A stretch of 43,234 bases of DNA from Shimia marina (GCF_001458175.1 NZ_CYPW01000018.1:89861-133094); one strand, 5' to 3'. Shown: positions 7,506-15,929, counted from the first letter of the stretch. A program made the numbers and translations. The notes: generated from the letters alone by a model not told the origin.

Positions 7506-8950
7506 GCAACTTCAACGGATATCTGCTGGAAGCCAACCTGATTGGCGGTCAGTGGGTAGGGGCCGACAGCGGCGCGACAACCGAGATCACCAACCCGGCC
7601 ACCGGTGCTGTTCTGGGCACGGTGCCTGAAGTGGGCGGCGCAGAGACAGAGCGCGCCATCGCCGCAGCAAGTGCGGCCTTCAAGAGCTGGTCCAAGACCA
7701 ATCTGATGGAGCGCGTGGGGCTGCTGCACAAGCTGCATGACGCGCTGATGGACCATCAGGAAGACCTCGCGCAACTGCTGACCGCCGAGCAGGGCAAGCC
7801 TCTGTTTGAGGCGCGTGGCGAGATTGCGATTGGTGCGGCCTATGTGCGCTGGTTTGCCGAGGAAATCCGCCGCAACAAAGGTGAGATCATTCCGGCACCG
7901 ACAAATGACAAACGTCTGTTGGTGACCCACCATCCGGTCGGTGTGGTTGGCATGATCACGCCGTGGAACTTCCCAAGCTCGATGCTGGCGCGCAAGATCG
8001 CGCCCGCGCTGGCGGCAGGCTGTACCGTGGTGGCGAAACCTGCGCCGCAGACGCCTTACAGCGGTCTGGCCTGGGGCAAGCTGTGTCAGGATGTGGGCTT
8101 CCCGGATGGTGTGGTCAACATCGTGACCGGCGATGCGCCGGCGATTGGTGGTGCGATCATGGCCAATAAAGACGTGCGCAAAGTGACCTTCACCGGCTCC
8201 ACAGGTGTGGGCAAGTTGCTGCTGCGGCAGGCGGCGGATCAGGTGAAGAAGGTCTCCATGGAGCTGGGCGGCAACGCGCCGTTCATCGTGTTTGACGATG
8301 CGGATCTGGATGCGGCCGTGGAAGGCGCGATGATCGCGAAATTCCGCAACATGGGGCAGACCTGTGTCTGTACCAACCGCTTCTATGTGCAGGCGGGCAT
8401 TCACGATGCTTTTGTGGCCAAGCTGAAAGAAGCGATTGCCGCGATGAAGGTGGGTGATGGCACCGAGGATGGCGTCGTGCAGGGGCCGCTGATTGATGAA
8501 AACGCGGTGAAGAAGGTTGAGGGCATGATTGCCGACGCCAAGGCCAAAGGCGGCGAGATCGTGCTGGGCGGCGCACGCCATGCGCTGGGCCAGACCTTCT
8601 TTGAGCCAACGCTGATCACCGGCGCGACATCTGAGATGTCTTTCTCAACCGATGAGATCTTTGGCCCGCTGGCGGCGATCTACAAGTTTGAAGACGAAGA
8701 AGATGCCGTGGCGGCGGCCAATGCCACCGACTATGGGCTTGCGGCCTATGCCTACACCAAAGATCTCGCCCGAGCGTTTCGCATGAATGAGACGCTGGAA
8801 TATGGCATGGTTGGGGTGAACTCCGGTTTGATCACCACCGTGGAAGCGCCCTTTGGCGGCGTGAAAGAAAGCGGCATGGGCAAAGAAGGCGGCAGCCAGG
8901 GTTTGGATGATTATCTGATCACCAAATACACCTGCGTTGCTGGGCTCTAA
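7502..8950 (+). CDS. NAD(P)-dependent aldehyde dehydrogenase, candidate sulfoacetaldehyde or succinate-semialdehyde dehydrogenase
   Basis: A 482-residue member of the aldehyde dehydrogenase superfamily, closest in character to succinate-semialdehyde dehydrogenase (GabD). Visible motifs: ITPWNFP in the cofactor-binding region, FTGSTGVG loop, general-base Glu254 in MELGGNAPF, and catalytic Cys288 in GQTCVC with a second Cys at 290 as in GabD proteins. By itself it would be called GabD-like. Its place at the head of an operon with an SlcC-like dehydrogenase and ComDE-like decarboxylase suggests the substrate is sulfoacetaldehyde (giving sulfoacetate, as with SafD) or sulfolactaldehyde (as in the sulfo-Entner-Doudoroff route). 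The start overlaps the stop of the mutarotase remnant. Confidence 0.9.
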   Translation: MSNFNGYLLEANLIGGQWVGADSGATTEITNPATGAVLGTVPEVGGAETERAIAAASAAFKSWSKTNLMERVGLLHKLHDALMDHQEDLAQLLTAEQGKPLFEARGEIAIGAAYVRWFAEEIRRNKGEIIPAPTNDKRLLVTHHPVGVVGMITPWNFPSSMLARKIAPALAAGCTVVAKPAPQTPYSGLAWGKLCQDVGFPDGVVNIVTGDAPAIGGAIMANKDVRKVTFTGSTGVGKLLLRQAADQVKKVSMELGGNAPFIVFDDADLDAAVEGAMIAKFRNMGQTCVCTNRFYVQAGIHDAFVAKLKEAIAAMKVGDGTEDGVVQGPLIDENAVKKVEGMIADAKAKGGEIVLGGARHALGQTFFEPTLITGATSEMSFSTDEIFGPLAAIYKFEDEEDAVAAANATDYGLAAYAYTKDLARAFRMNETLEYGMVGVNSGLITTVEAPFGGVKESGMGKEGGSQGLDDYLITKYTCVAGL

Positions 8951-8977
8951 GCGCCCGATTGAAAAGGGAGATCTCTG

Positions 8978-9895
8978 ATGATTTTGATCACAGAGTTCAT
9001 GGATGACATGGCGGTTGGGCGGCTTAAGGCGGCCCACGCCACTACTTATGCACCCCAGTTGGCTGATGTGCAGGAAGATATTCCTGCGCAGATGGCCGGG
9101 GTGCAGGCGCTGATCGTGCGCAACCGCACGCAGGTCACGGCTGCGTTGCTCGATGCGTCACCAGATTTGAAATGCGTTGGGCGCTTGGGCGTTGGGCTCG
9201 ACAATATTGATCTCGCGGCCTGCAAGGCGCGCGGGGTGGAGGTCATGCCTGCGCTGGGGGCCAATACGCTGTCGGTGGCGGAATATGTGGTGACCAATGC
9301 ACTGGTGCTGTTGCGCGATGCCTATGATGCCAAACTGGCGATGCTGGCCGGCGACTGGCCGCGCGCGCAGTGTTCGGGCCGTGAGGCGGGCGGGCGTGTG
9401 TTGGGCCTCTTGGGGTTTGGTGCCAATGCGCAGGAAACCGGCCTTCTGGCGCGGGCCATGGGGATGACGCTGATCGCCTATGATCCGTTTTTGCCTGCGG
9501 ACCACCCGGCCTGGCAGAGTGCTGAGCGCGGCGAGATTGCAGATGTGCTGGCCAAGGCGGATGTGGTGAGCCTGCATGTGCCGCTGACGGATCAGACGCG
9601 CCATATGATGAATGCCGGAGCCTTTGCGCAGATGAAACCGGGCGCGGTGGTGATTAATGCGGCGCGGGGCGGCGTTTTGGATGAGGTGGCTTTGGTAGCG
9701 GCCCTGAAGGCGGGCCAGATTGGCGGCGCGGCATTGGATGTCTTTGAGACGGAGCCTCTGACCAAAGAGGCAGCAGAGAAATTTAAAGGGGTCGGCAATC
9801 TGATCCTCACCCCGCATATCGCGGGGGTCACGCAGGATAGCAATGTCCGGGTGAGCGAGATGATTGCCGATTTGGTGCTGAAACGATTGGGGTAA
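8978..9895 (+). CDS. slcC: D-isomer-specific 2-hydroxyacid dehydrogenase, candidate (S)-sulfolactate dehydrogenase
   Basis: A 305-residue NAD-dependent 2-hydroxyacid dehydrogenase. The nucleotide-binding loop GLLGFGANAQ lies near residue 145, and the catalytic Arg230 (NAARGG), Glu259 (DVFETEP) and His280 (LTPHIAG) are all present. The known (S)-sulfolactate dehydrogenase SlcC belongs to this family, and the two genes that follow encode a ComDE-like sulfopyruvate decarboxylase, so oxidation of sulfolactate to sulfopyruvate is the best guess. A strong AAGGGAG ribosome-binding site precedes the ATG, 27 bases after the aldehyde dehydrogenase stop. Without the context, phosphoglycerate- or glyoxylate-type substrates would be equally possible. 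Confidence 0.75.
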   Translation: MILITEFMDDMAVGRLKAAHATTYAPQLADVQEDIPAQMAGVQALIVRNRTQVTAALLDASPDLKCVGRLGVGLDNIDLAACKARGVEVMPALGANTLSVAEYVVTNALVLLRDAYDAKLAMLAGDWPRAQCSGREAGGRVLGLLGFGANAQETGLLARAMGMTLIAYDPFLPADHPAWQSAERGEIADVLAKADVVSLHVPLTDQTRHMMNAGAFAQMKPGAVVINAARGGVLDEVALVAALKAGQIGGAALDVFETEPLTKEAAEKFKGVGNLILTPHIAGVTQDSNVRVSEMIADLVLKRLG

Positions 9896-9915
9896 GCTTG
9901 GCTTAGGGAGGAACA

Positions 9916-10422
9916 ATGGCTACAGAAATGGATCATCAGATCGTCCGAGATCTGAAGGCAGCGGGGATCGACTATGTCACCTCGGTGCCCTGCAAACAAC
10001 TCGCCGGGGTGCTTGAGGTGCTCGATGATGAGGCAAGTATCCTGCATATGCCGTCCAACAAAGAAGATGAGGGCATGGGGCTTTGCGCCGGGGCCTATAT
10101 GGGCGGCATGCGGCCTTGTATTGTGATGCAGAACACCGCGCTGGGCGTGGTGGTGAACACGCTGGCAACACTCATTCAATTCTATCAGATCCCGCTGCCC
10201 ATGCTGATTTCCTATCGCGGGGAAGTGGGCGAGCCGGTGGCCTGTCAGGTAGAGATGGCGCTGCACACCAAGGCGATCCTGAACCAGCTGCACATCCCGA
10301 CCTACCACTTCCATAAGCCAGAGGATGCCGCCGAGCTGCCCGGCATTCTGGAATATGCGCAGATGGCCTCTAAGCCGGTCGCCATTTTGTGTGATGCTTC
10401 TTTCTGGAGGGCTTCCGCATGA
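9916..10422 (+). CDS. comD: Sulfopyruvate decarboxylase alpha subunit-like (thiamine diphosphate pyrimidine-binding domain)
   Basis: A 168-residue protein equal to the N-terminal Pyr domain of thiamine diphosphate decarboxylases, encoded separately. Features are the N-terminal YVTSVPCKQL, MPSNKEDEGMGLCAGAYMGG with the conserved activating glutamate region, and MQNTALGVVVNTLATL. ComD with ComE decarboxylates sulfopyruvate to sulfoacetaldehyde; in bacteria the pair is used for sulfolactate breakdown, in methanogens for coenzyme M synthesis. The homologous phosphonopyruvate decarboxylase is usually one fused chain, which favours sulfopyruvate here. AGGGAGGA ribosome-binding site. The gene overlaps comE by ATGA. 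Confidence 0.82.
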   Translation: MATEMDHQIVRDLKAAGIDYVTSVPCKQLAGVLEVLDDEASILHMPSNKEDEGMGLCAGAYMGGMRPCIVMQNTALGVVVNTLATLIQFYQIPLPMLISYRGEVGEPVACQVEMALHTKAILNQLHIPTYHFHKPEDAAELPGILEYAQMASKPVAILCDASFWRASA

Positions 10423-10973
10423 TCCGTAATGACGTATTTCAGACGCTGAAACCGATTATCCGCGAGCATCTTGTGGTTTGTAACATCGGTGCGCCGAGTC
10501 AAGAACTGCATGCGATGGATGATCAGCCGTCCAATTTCTACATGTTGGGCACCATGGGGCTGGCGTCTTCGATTGGTCTGGGGCTGGCCGCGGCGCAGGA
10601 CAAGCCGGTGATCGCGATTGACGGGGATGGTTCTGTGCTCACCAATATGGGCACGTTGGCCACCATCGGGAACAATGCGCAGGGCAACTTTACGCTGCTG
10701 ATCATCGACAATGGCTCTTATGGATCGACGGGCGATCAGCCGACCTATGCAGGGATGAAAACCGATCTGGCGGCCGTGGCACGGGCTTGTGGCGCGGAAA
10801 ACGTGCAGACCGTTTCTGCGCAAGACACAGCCGCAGCGGTCAAGGCGGCGATTGCCAGTGACGAGATGACCATCATCGTCTCCAAATGTGAAAGCGGCAA
10901 CGTGAAGGTGCCGGTGATCAAGACCAATCCGATCGTGATCCGCGAGCGCTTTATGGAGGAAGTGCGGCGGTAA
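10419..10973 (+). CDS. comE: Sulfopyruvate decarboxylase beta subunit-like (thiamine diphosphate PP domain)
   Basis: A 184-residue protein matching the C-terminal PP domain of thiamine diphosphate enzymes. The metal/cofactor motif is visible as G69-D70-G71 in IDGDGSVLTNMG, ending with IGNN about 20 residues later, followed by IIDNGSYGSTG. It overlaps the alpha subunit gene by four bases, as expected for an obligate heteromer made in equal amounts. The operon ends here: an intrinsic terminator lies 28 bases downstream. No xsc (sulfoacetaldehyde acetyltransferase) is nearby, so sulfoacetaldehyde may leave by oxidation through the first gene of the operon. Confidence 0.83.
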   Translation: MIRNDVFQTLKPIIREHLVVCNIGAPSQELHAMDDQPSNFYMLGTMGLASSIGLGLAAAQDKPVIAIDGDGSVLTNMGTLATIGNNAQGNFTLLIIDNGSYGSTGDQPTYAGMKTDLAAVARACGAENVQTVSAQDTAAAVKAAIASDEMTIIVSKCESGNVKVPVIKTNPIVIRERFMEEVRR

Positions 10974-11000
10974 GATTATCCTTTAGGAGGATTTTCTCAA

Positions 11001-11029
11001 AAGGGTGCCGGCAGCGGTGCCCTTTTTTT
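11001..11029 (+). terminator. Intrinsic terminator of the comDE operon
   Basis: A ten-pair hairpin from 11001 to 11024 (AAGGGTGCCG paired with CGGTGCCCTT, two G-T wobbles, GCAG loop) runs into seven T residues. It closes the aldehyde dehydrogenase-slcC-comDE unit and separates it from the solute-binding protein gene. Confidence 0.9.
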
Positions 11030-11143
11030 ACTTGTTAAGTAACTGTGAGGGATGTGGAGGCGGCAAAAGGCCGACGAGAGACTTGCCAAGCGCGGCTTGC
11101 GGGGCAATCATCACCGCACCAACTTTATCAGGGAGTGAAAGTG

Positions 11144-12724
11144 ATGAAGTTCAAAACAATGATGCTGGCCACCGTTGCCGTTGCGGCGATGCCGATGCTG
11201 GCACAAGCAGAAACTCTGCGCTGGGCTCGTGCCGGGGATGCGCTGACGTTGGACCCACATGCGCAAAATGAAGGGCCGACCTCGGCTCTTGCGCACCAGA
11301 TCATGGAAACGCTGGTGATGCGGGACCATTCCGGGGCCATGGTACCCTCGCTGGCGACCGAATGGGGCCCCTCTGCGGACAACCCGAATGTGTGGGTGTT
11401 CAAGCTGCGTGAAGGTGTGACCTTCCATGATGGCGCAAGTTTTGACAGCGAAGATGTGAAATTCTCGCTTGACCGCGCGATGACAGAAGACTCTGACTAC
11501 AAAGAGCTGCTGGCCTCTGTGAAGGAAGTGCGCGCCACCGATGCTTACACGATCGAGATTGAGACCAATGGTCCCAACCCGATCATGGCCAACAACCTGA
11601 CCAATATGTTCATCATGGACAAGGACTGGGCAGAGGCCAACAACGCCACCAAGGTGCAGGACTTTGAGGGCGGCGAGGATACCTTTGCAGCCAAGAACGC
11701 CAATGGCACCGGCCCTTACAAGCTGGTCAGCCGCGAGCCGGATGTGAAGACAGTTCTGACGATCAACGAAAACTACTGGGGCAAGGATGAGTTCCCACTG
11801 GAAGTGACCGAGATCATCTATACCCCGATCCAGAACGCAGCGACCCGTGTGGCCGCGATGCTCTCTGGTGAGGTGGACTTCATTCAGGATGTGCCGGTGC
11901 AGGATCTGAGCCGGGTGGACAGCACAGAGGGGCTGGAAGTGCGTACAGCCCCGCAGAATCGCGTGATCTTCTTCGGGATGAACCAAGCGGCAGAAGACAT
12001 TGCCAATGATGATGTGGACGGTGTGAACCCGATGTCTGATGTGCGCGTGCGCAAGGCGATGTCCATGGCGATTGATCGCAACGCGATCATGAAGGTTGTG
12101 ATGCGCGGCCAATCCGCCCCTGCGGGCATGATCGCGCCGCCGTTTGTGAACGGCTGGAACACTGAGATGGACAGCTCTTCCAAGACAGACATCGAGGCGG
12201 CCAAAGCCTTGATGGCGGAAGCGGGCTATGCGGACGGCTTTGGCATCACGCTGAACTGCCCAAATGACCGCTATGTCAACGACGAGAAGATCTGTCAGGC
12301 GGCTGTGGGCATGCTCGCTAAAATTGGCGTAAAGGTGAACCTCGACGCCAAGCCCAAGGCACAGCACTTCCCGCTGCTGAGCAATCTGGAAACAGATTTC
12401 TACATGCTGGGCTGGGGTGTTCCGACCTATGATTCTGAGTATATCTTCAACTTCCTCGCCCACTCCAAAGGCGAGAAATATGGCTCCTGGAACGCAACCC
12501 GCTTTGCGGATGCGGATCTGGACGCGAAGATCGAAGCGCTGGCCGGGGAAACCGATCTGGAGAAGCGCAACGGCATGATCAACGAGATCTGGCAGGTGGT
12601 GCAGGATCAGCAGCTTTACATCCCGATCCACCATCAGGTGCTGAACTGGGGCATGAAGACCAATGTGGGTACCATTGTGGAGCCTGAGGATTCGCCAAAG
12701 TTCAAATATTTCACCATGAACTAA
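11144..12724 (+). CDS. ABC transporter periplasmic substrate-binding protein (peptide/nickel family 5)
   Basis: A 526-residue secreted binding protein. Residues 1-22 form a Sec signal peptide (MKFKTMMLATVAVAAMPMLAQA, hydrophobic core and AQA cleavage box) and the mature part has the family 5 layout, with FKLREGVTFHDG, GTGPYKLVS and ADLDAKIEAL near the end. I chose ATG 11144 over upstream in-frame starts because GGGAG sits at a proper distance and the signal peptide begins there. No permease or ATPase genes are next to it, so it is an orphan that must borrow a transporter from elsewhere. Proximity to the sulfonate operon hints at a related ligand, but a terminator lies between, and family 5 proteins bind many compounds. 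Confidence 0.9.
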   Translation: MKFKTMMLATVAVAAMPMLAQAETLRWARAGDALTLDPHAQNEGPTSALAHQIMETLVMRDHSGAMVPSLATEWGPSADNPNVWVFKLREGVTFHDGASFDSEDVKFSLDRAMTEDSDYKELLASVKEVRATDAYTIEIETNGPNPIMANNLTNMFIMDKDWAEANNATKVQDFEGGEDTFAAKNANGTGPYKLVSREPDVKTVLTINENYWGKDEFPLEVTEIIYTPIQNAATRVAAMLSGEVDFIQDVPVQDLSRVDSTEGLEVRTAPQNRVIFFGMNQAAEDIANDDVDGVNPMSDVRVRKAMSMAIDRNAIMKVVMRGQSAPAGMIAPPFVNGWNTEMDSSSKTDIEAAKALMAEAGYADGFGITLNCPNDRYVNDEKICQAAVGMLAKIGVKVNLDAKPKAQHFPLLSNLETDFYMLGWGVPTYDSEYIFNFLAHSKGEKYGSWNATRFADADLDAKIEALAGETDLEKRNGMINEIWQVVQDQQLYIPIHHQVLNWGMKTNVGTIVEPEDSPKFKYFTMN

Positions 12725-12754
12725 GATCTCAGACGGCCCTTTGCCGCTCTGCAC

Positions 12755-12785
12755 CCCCCGTAGCCTGATCGCTGCGGGGGTTTTT
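12755..12785 (+). terminator. Intrinsic terminator after the solute-binding protein gene
   Basis: CCCCCGTAGC (12755-12764) pairs with GCTGCGGGGG (12771-12780) around a CTGATC loop, with one T-G wobble, and is followed by TTTTT. Because the next gene is a hypothetical 150 bases on, the binding-protein gene appears to be a single-gene unit. Confidence 0.9.
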
Positions 12786-12936
12786 CTTTGCGGGTTTTGG
12801 CTCTGAAGGGGGGCGCAAAAAGGCCATAATCTGTGCCGGAGTTCGGTCACATTCATCCTTCATTAACCATAATAGAGGGCTCCCGCCGATGGGTGGGGCT
12901 GCCGCAAAATGGGGGCGGCAATGTGAGGCATGATCG

Positions 12937-13419
12937 ATGCGACATGGATTCCGACTCGGTGATTTTGAAACGCCTGTTTCGCAGGCTGAGACGGCGCGTG
13001 AGCGCAGGCGGGACGACCGTAGATTGATGCGTGAGGTCAACCGGCGGATGCGCCGGGCCATGGCGCGCGCGACCGCTGCGGATCAGATCTCTGCGGTGGA
13101 ACGCGTGATGGCGCGCAATGCCCGACAGCTTGAACAGCAGCGCGAAGAGGCGCGGTTGCGGCGTGATATCGTGATGGCGCGGCGCTGGCCACGCCCGCGG
13201 CTGCTGGCGTTGATTGTGGTGATCACACTGGCGGCGGTGGTGCCGTCGGTGACGTTGCGCCTTATGATCTGGATGGTGATTTTGCTGCTGCTGACAGCTG
13301 TGATGCTCGGGCCGGAGCGGGCGCGGGATGGGATGTTGATCGCATGGCGTCATGTGGCAGGTGTTTGGGGCAGCGACTGGCATGTGCTGCGCCGTATGAT
13401 TGGCGTGGGAGAGCGGTGA
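12937..13419 (+). CDS. Hypothetical membrane protein with basic N-terminal helix
   Basis: Not a recognised family. The 160-residue protein has a long, very basic and charged N-terminal stretch rich in Arg, Glu and Gln (about residues 18-82, likely a helix or coiled coil), then two hydrophobic segments (roughly 88-105 and 108-124) and a short C-terminal tail. This resembles a hairpin-anchored cytoplasmic helix. It is followed at 13553 by another gene with the same general layout. The GAGG near 12921 could be the ribosome-binding site, though the start is not certain. Proximity to secE might be chance. Confidence 0.6.
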   Translation: MRHGFRLGDFETPVSQAETARERRRDDRRLMREVNRRMRRAMARATAADQISAVERVMARNARQLEQQREEARLRRDIVMARRWPRPRLLALIVVITLAAVVPSVTLRLMIWMVILLLLTAVMLGPERARDGMLIAWRHVAGVWGSDWHVLRRMIGVGER

Positions 13420-13552
13420 AGGTCGCCACAGTTTTTCCATGATTTGACCGCAGATTTGCCACCGTGCCCCCGGAGGGTTTTTCGCCAAAGTGCGGATCTG
13501 TGGGGGCGGTGGTGCAAAAGGGTTTGTAAGGCGACGTAGAACGAGTGGTGAT

Positions 13553-14251
13553 ATGACCGATGGTTTGATGGTCGCAGATGCCCCCAAAGGGTCATCAGGC
13601 GACGAGGACATGCAAGCGAAAGAGATCAGCGCCGGTGGCGAAGGCTTTAGTGATGCCACGCTGGAGACCATCCGGGCCCTTTTGGCGGAAGCGGATCCGG
13701 TGCCGGAGCCCAAGCCCTTGCGTGCGGCCCCGTTTGCGCGGATGCGCCGTGTGGATGGCGCGCAGGTCAGCTCGCATACCGGTTCTGATGGCGCAGGGGC
13801 CAGAGACCTGGCTGCCCCGGTAACTTCCCAAGTTTCAGAAGCTGACCCGGAGGTTGCCTTTGCTCCGCGCAGTTGGCGCAGGATTGAAGTGGTTGAAGGG
13901 CGAGCCGGGCGCAATCTGCGCCGGTTTCTGATGTCGCCCCGAATGGTCTCTCTGGCCTTTCTCTGTGGCGTGGTGATCTGGCAGCCGTGGTTTATCCCCA
14001 TGCTGGCGTTGCTGATCGTATCGACGTTGCTTTTGATTGGGGCGCTGATTGGACAGGACCGCATGGCACGCATCGTGCTTTATGTGCTGAAGCGTTTTGT
14101 CTGGGCCGATCCGGCGCTGGGGCGGTTCCTGCAAAAGATCTTGCCGTACCGCTGGCACGGGGTGTTGCACCGTCCGGCCAGTGAGGAAGATGTCTGGGAT
14201 GGGCCGATTGATCCGAGTTTTGCGGATCGGATTGCGCGACTGCGCAGCTAG
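13553..14251 (+). CDS. Hypothetical protein with C-terminal membrane segments
   Basis: A 232-residue protein of unrecognised family. The first ~100 residues are low-complexity and acidic to Pro/Ala/Gly-rich, likely disordered; two hydrophobic segments follow (around LAFLCGVVIW and FIPMLALLIVSTLLLIGALI), then an amphipathic tail ending near DPSFADRIARLRS. I chose ATG 13553 over the upstream frame opening at 13490 because the extra residues (MRICGGGGAKGFVRRRR) look non-coding. It lies 63 bases before secE and may be read through into it, since no terminator is visible in that gap. Confidence 0.6.
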   Translation: MTDGLMVADAPKGSSGDEDMQAKEISAGGEGFSDATLETIRALLAEADPVPEPKPLRAAPFARMRRVDGAQVSSHTGSDGAGARDLAAPVTSQVSEADPEVAFAPRSWRRIEVVEGRAGRNLRRFLMSPRMVSLAFLCGVVIWQPWFIPMLALLIVSTLLLIGALIGQDRMARIVLYVLKRFVWADPALGRFLQKILPYRWHGVLHRPASEEDVWDGPIDPSFADRIARLRS

Positions 14252-14314
14252 GCCCTTGAATTTGGCGCGCAGCCCAAGTATGTCAGCCCCTGATCAAGGC
14301 AAAGAAGAAGCGTC

Positions 14315-14512
14315 ATGGCGAAAACCAATCCGATCACATTTATTCAGCAAGTCCGCGCGGAAGTCTCCAAAGTGGTCTGGCCGACCCGTCGCGAAGTGCT
14401 GCTGACCACCGTGATGGTGTTCATCATGGCCGCGCTGACGGCGGCGTTTTTCTCGCTGGTGGATATCCTTATCCGCTCTGGCCTTCAGGGCGTTCTGGCG
14501 CTGTTTGGCTGA
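14315..14512 (+). CDS. secE: Protein translocase subunit SecE
   Basis: The essential small subunit of the SecYEG channel in the inner membrane. The 65-residue length is typical of alphaproteobacterial SecE, which keeps only one transmembrane helix. The amphipathic FIQQVRAEVSKVVWPTRRE block is the family hallmark, and the membrane helix follows at about residues 30-50. It precedes nusG as in most bacteria, 182 bases upstream. There is no tRNA-Trp gene next to it, although that neighbour is common in other genomes. Confidence 0.95.
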   Translation: MAKTNPITFIQQVRAEVSKVVWPTRREVLLTTVMVFIMAALTAAFFSLVDILIRSGLQGVLALFG

Positions 14513-14694
14513 GGGCTGCCCATGTGGTTGTGCCTTGAAACCAAGGCACAACAGGGGTAGTCACTGGCACATAAGATGCTTGGCGTGTGACGAATCGAGT
14601 TGCACGCCGATTTTTTGTTCCTGATAGTCTGATTTGAGACACTGGACATAAACGAGAGTCCGGCTGGTGCCGGCAAGGACGGGAAGAACAACAC

Positions 14695-15231
14695 ATGGCG
14701 AAACGGTGGTATTCGGTCAGCGTGCTTTCGAACTTCGAAAAGAAGGTCGCCGAGACAATTCGCACATCGGTCGAAGAGCAGGGGCTTGAGGATCAGATTG
14801 ACGAAGTGCTGGTCCCGACCGAGGAAGTGATTGAGGTGCGTCGCGGCAAGAAAGTGACCAGCGAGCGCCGCTTTATGCCGGGCTACGTGCTGGTGCATAT
14901 GGAAATGTCCGACCAAGGCTATCACCTGATCAACTCCATCAACCGCGTCACAGGCTTCTTGGGTCCACAGGGCCGTCCGATGCCGATGCGTGATGCGGAA
15001 GTGCAGGGTATCCTGGGCCGCGTGGAAGAGGGTGAAGCCGCGACACCGAAGTTGATGATCAGCTTTGAAGTGGGTGAGAAGGTCAAAGTTAACGACGGTC
15101 CGTTTGAGGATTTCGACGGTATGGTCGAGGAAGTGGACGAAGAGAACCAGCGCCTGAAGGTGACGGTCTCCATCTTTGGCCGCGAGACTCCGGTCGAGCT
15201 GGAATACACGCAGGTGACCAAGCAGATGTAA
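14695..15231 (+). CDS. nusG: Transcription termination/antitermination factor NusG
   Basis: Binds RNA polymerase and links it with Rho or ribosomal protein S10. The 178-residue protein has the N-terminal NGN domain ([20 protein letters not shown] at its start, then [12 protein letters not shown] and VTGFLGP) and a C-terminal KOW domain with [22 protein letters not shown]. Length and order are normal. In many bacteria rplK follows directly, but here an intrinsic terminator and about 5.7 kb of accessory genes intervene. Confidence 0.97.
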   Translation: MAKRWYSVSVLSNFEKKVAETIRTSVEEQGLEDQIDEVLVPTEEVIEVRRGKKVTSERRFMPGYVLVHMEMSDQGYHLINSINRVTGFLGPQGRPMPMRDAEVQGILGRVEEGEAATPKLMISFEVGEKVKVNDGPFEDFDGMVEEVDEENQRLKVTVSIFGRETPVELEYTQVTKQM

Positions 15232-15254
15232 GTCTGCGATATAAGTTTGTAGGA

Positions 15255-15290
15255 AACCCCGATGCCTTGGCATTGGGGTTTTTTGTTTTT
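15255..15290 (+). terminator. Intrinsic terminator after nusG
   Basis: AACCCCGATG (15255-15264) and CATTGGGGTT (15271-15280) form a ten-pair stem with one G-T wobble and a six-base loop, followed by runs of T broken by one G. It ends the secE-nusG unit. Confidence 0.9.
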
Positions 15291-15319
15291 TGGGGTTGGA
15301 GGGGGCGATTTGCGGGAAA

Positions 15320-15349
15320 GGTGCGCAGTGAATGCGCACCCTACGGGGT
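15320..15349. repeat. 30-base dispersed palindromic repeat, copy 1
   Basis: The stretch contains GGTGCGC and GCGCACC arms around a short AGTGAAT-type loop, then CCTACGGGGT. The same 30 bases recur without change at 20745-20774, and a diverged relative lies at 43064-43085. It sits between the nusG terminator and the 3' end of the convergent tetR gene, a typical place for REP-like elements. Confidence 0.75.
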
Positions 15350-15350
15350 G

Positions 15351-15929
15351 TCAGTGGTGCAGGCGATGGGCGAGGTCGGAGACCATTTCTTTGATCACCG
15401 CAGGGTCGTCTGCCCTCAGCGCGTAAAAACACAGACCCGCCAGATCTGCGCTTAACTGACGGGCGCGTTTATGGGGGGCGGTGTTGGCGGGCAGTTCCCC
15501 TGCGTCGATGGCCTGCTGAAAGATGTCTTCAAAGACGGCGTCATTTTTGGTGAGCAGCTCTGCAATTTTCTCTTCGATCATCTGATTGCCGTGGCTGCTT
15601 TCCAGCGTGGCCTTCACCAGATAGCAGACCGGCAGAGGGGCCTCCGCATTGGACAGCGGATGTGCCTCTGTGATGAAGGCGGCGAGACCTGCCAGCGGCG
15701 AGCTGGCCTTGGCCAAAAGCTCCGCGCGCAGGGTCTGCAGGCGCGTTGCGTAGCGTTCAAGGCTCAGACAGTAGAGTTTCGCCTTGCTGCCAAAGGCAGC
15801 GTAGAGCGAGCCGGGGTGCATGCCTGTGGCGCGCTCCAGATCCTTGAGGGACGTGGAGGCATAGCCCTGCTGCCAGAACAGGTCCAGCGCGGCGCCAAGG
15901 GCGGCATCTTTATCATGGCTTACATTCAT
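15351..15929 (-). CDS. TetR family transcriptional regulator
   Basis: A 192-residue repressor-type protein. The N-terminal helix-turn-helix is clear: AALDLFWQQGYASTSLKDLERATGMHPGSLYAAFGSK (written here only as landmark ends: AALDLF, GYASTSL, GSLYAAFGSK, residues about 12-49). The C-terminal ligand-binding part resembles the TetR_C members that respond to small organic compounds. It is divergently arranged with the carboxymuconolactone-decarboxylase-family gene, and a perfect inverted repeat lies in between, so it very likely controls that gene and itself. The effector is not evident. Confidence 0.9.
   Translation of the reverse strand: MNVSHDKDAALGAALDLFWQQGYASTSLKDLERATGMHPGSLYAAFGSKAKLYCLSLERYATRLQTLRAELLAKASSPLAGLAAFITEAHPLSNAEAPLPVCYLVKATLESSHGNQMIEEKIAELLTKNDAVFEDIFQQAIDAGELPANTAPHKRARQLSADLAGLCFYALRADDPAVIKEMVSDLAHRLHH

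Noticed and set aside
14252..14314. A tRNA-Trp gene expected upstream of secE
   Set aside because: The gap is only 63 bases and does not hold a cloverleaf; no tRNA was found elsewhere in the window.
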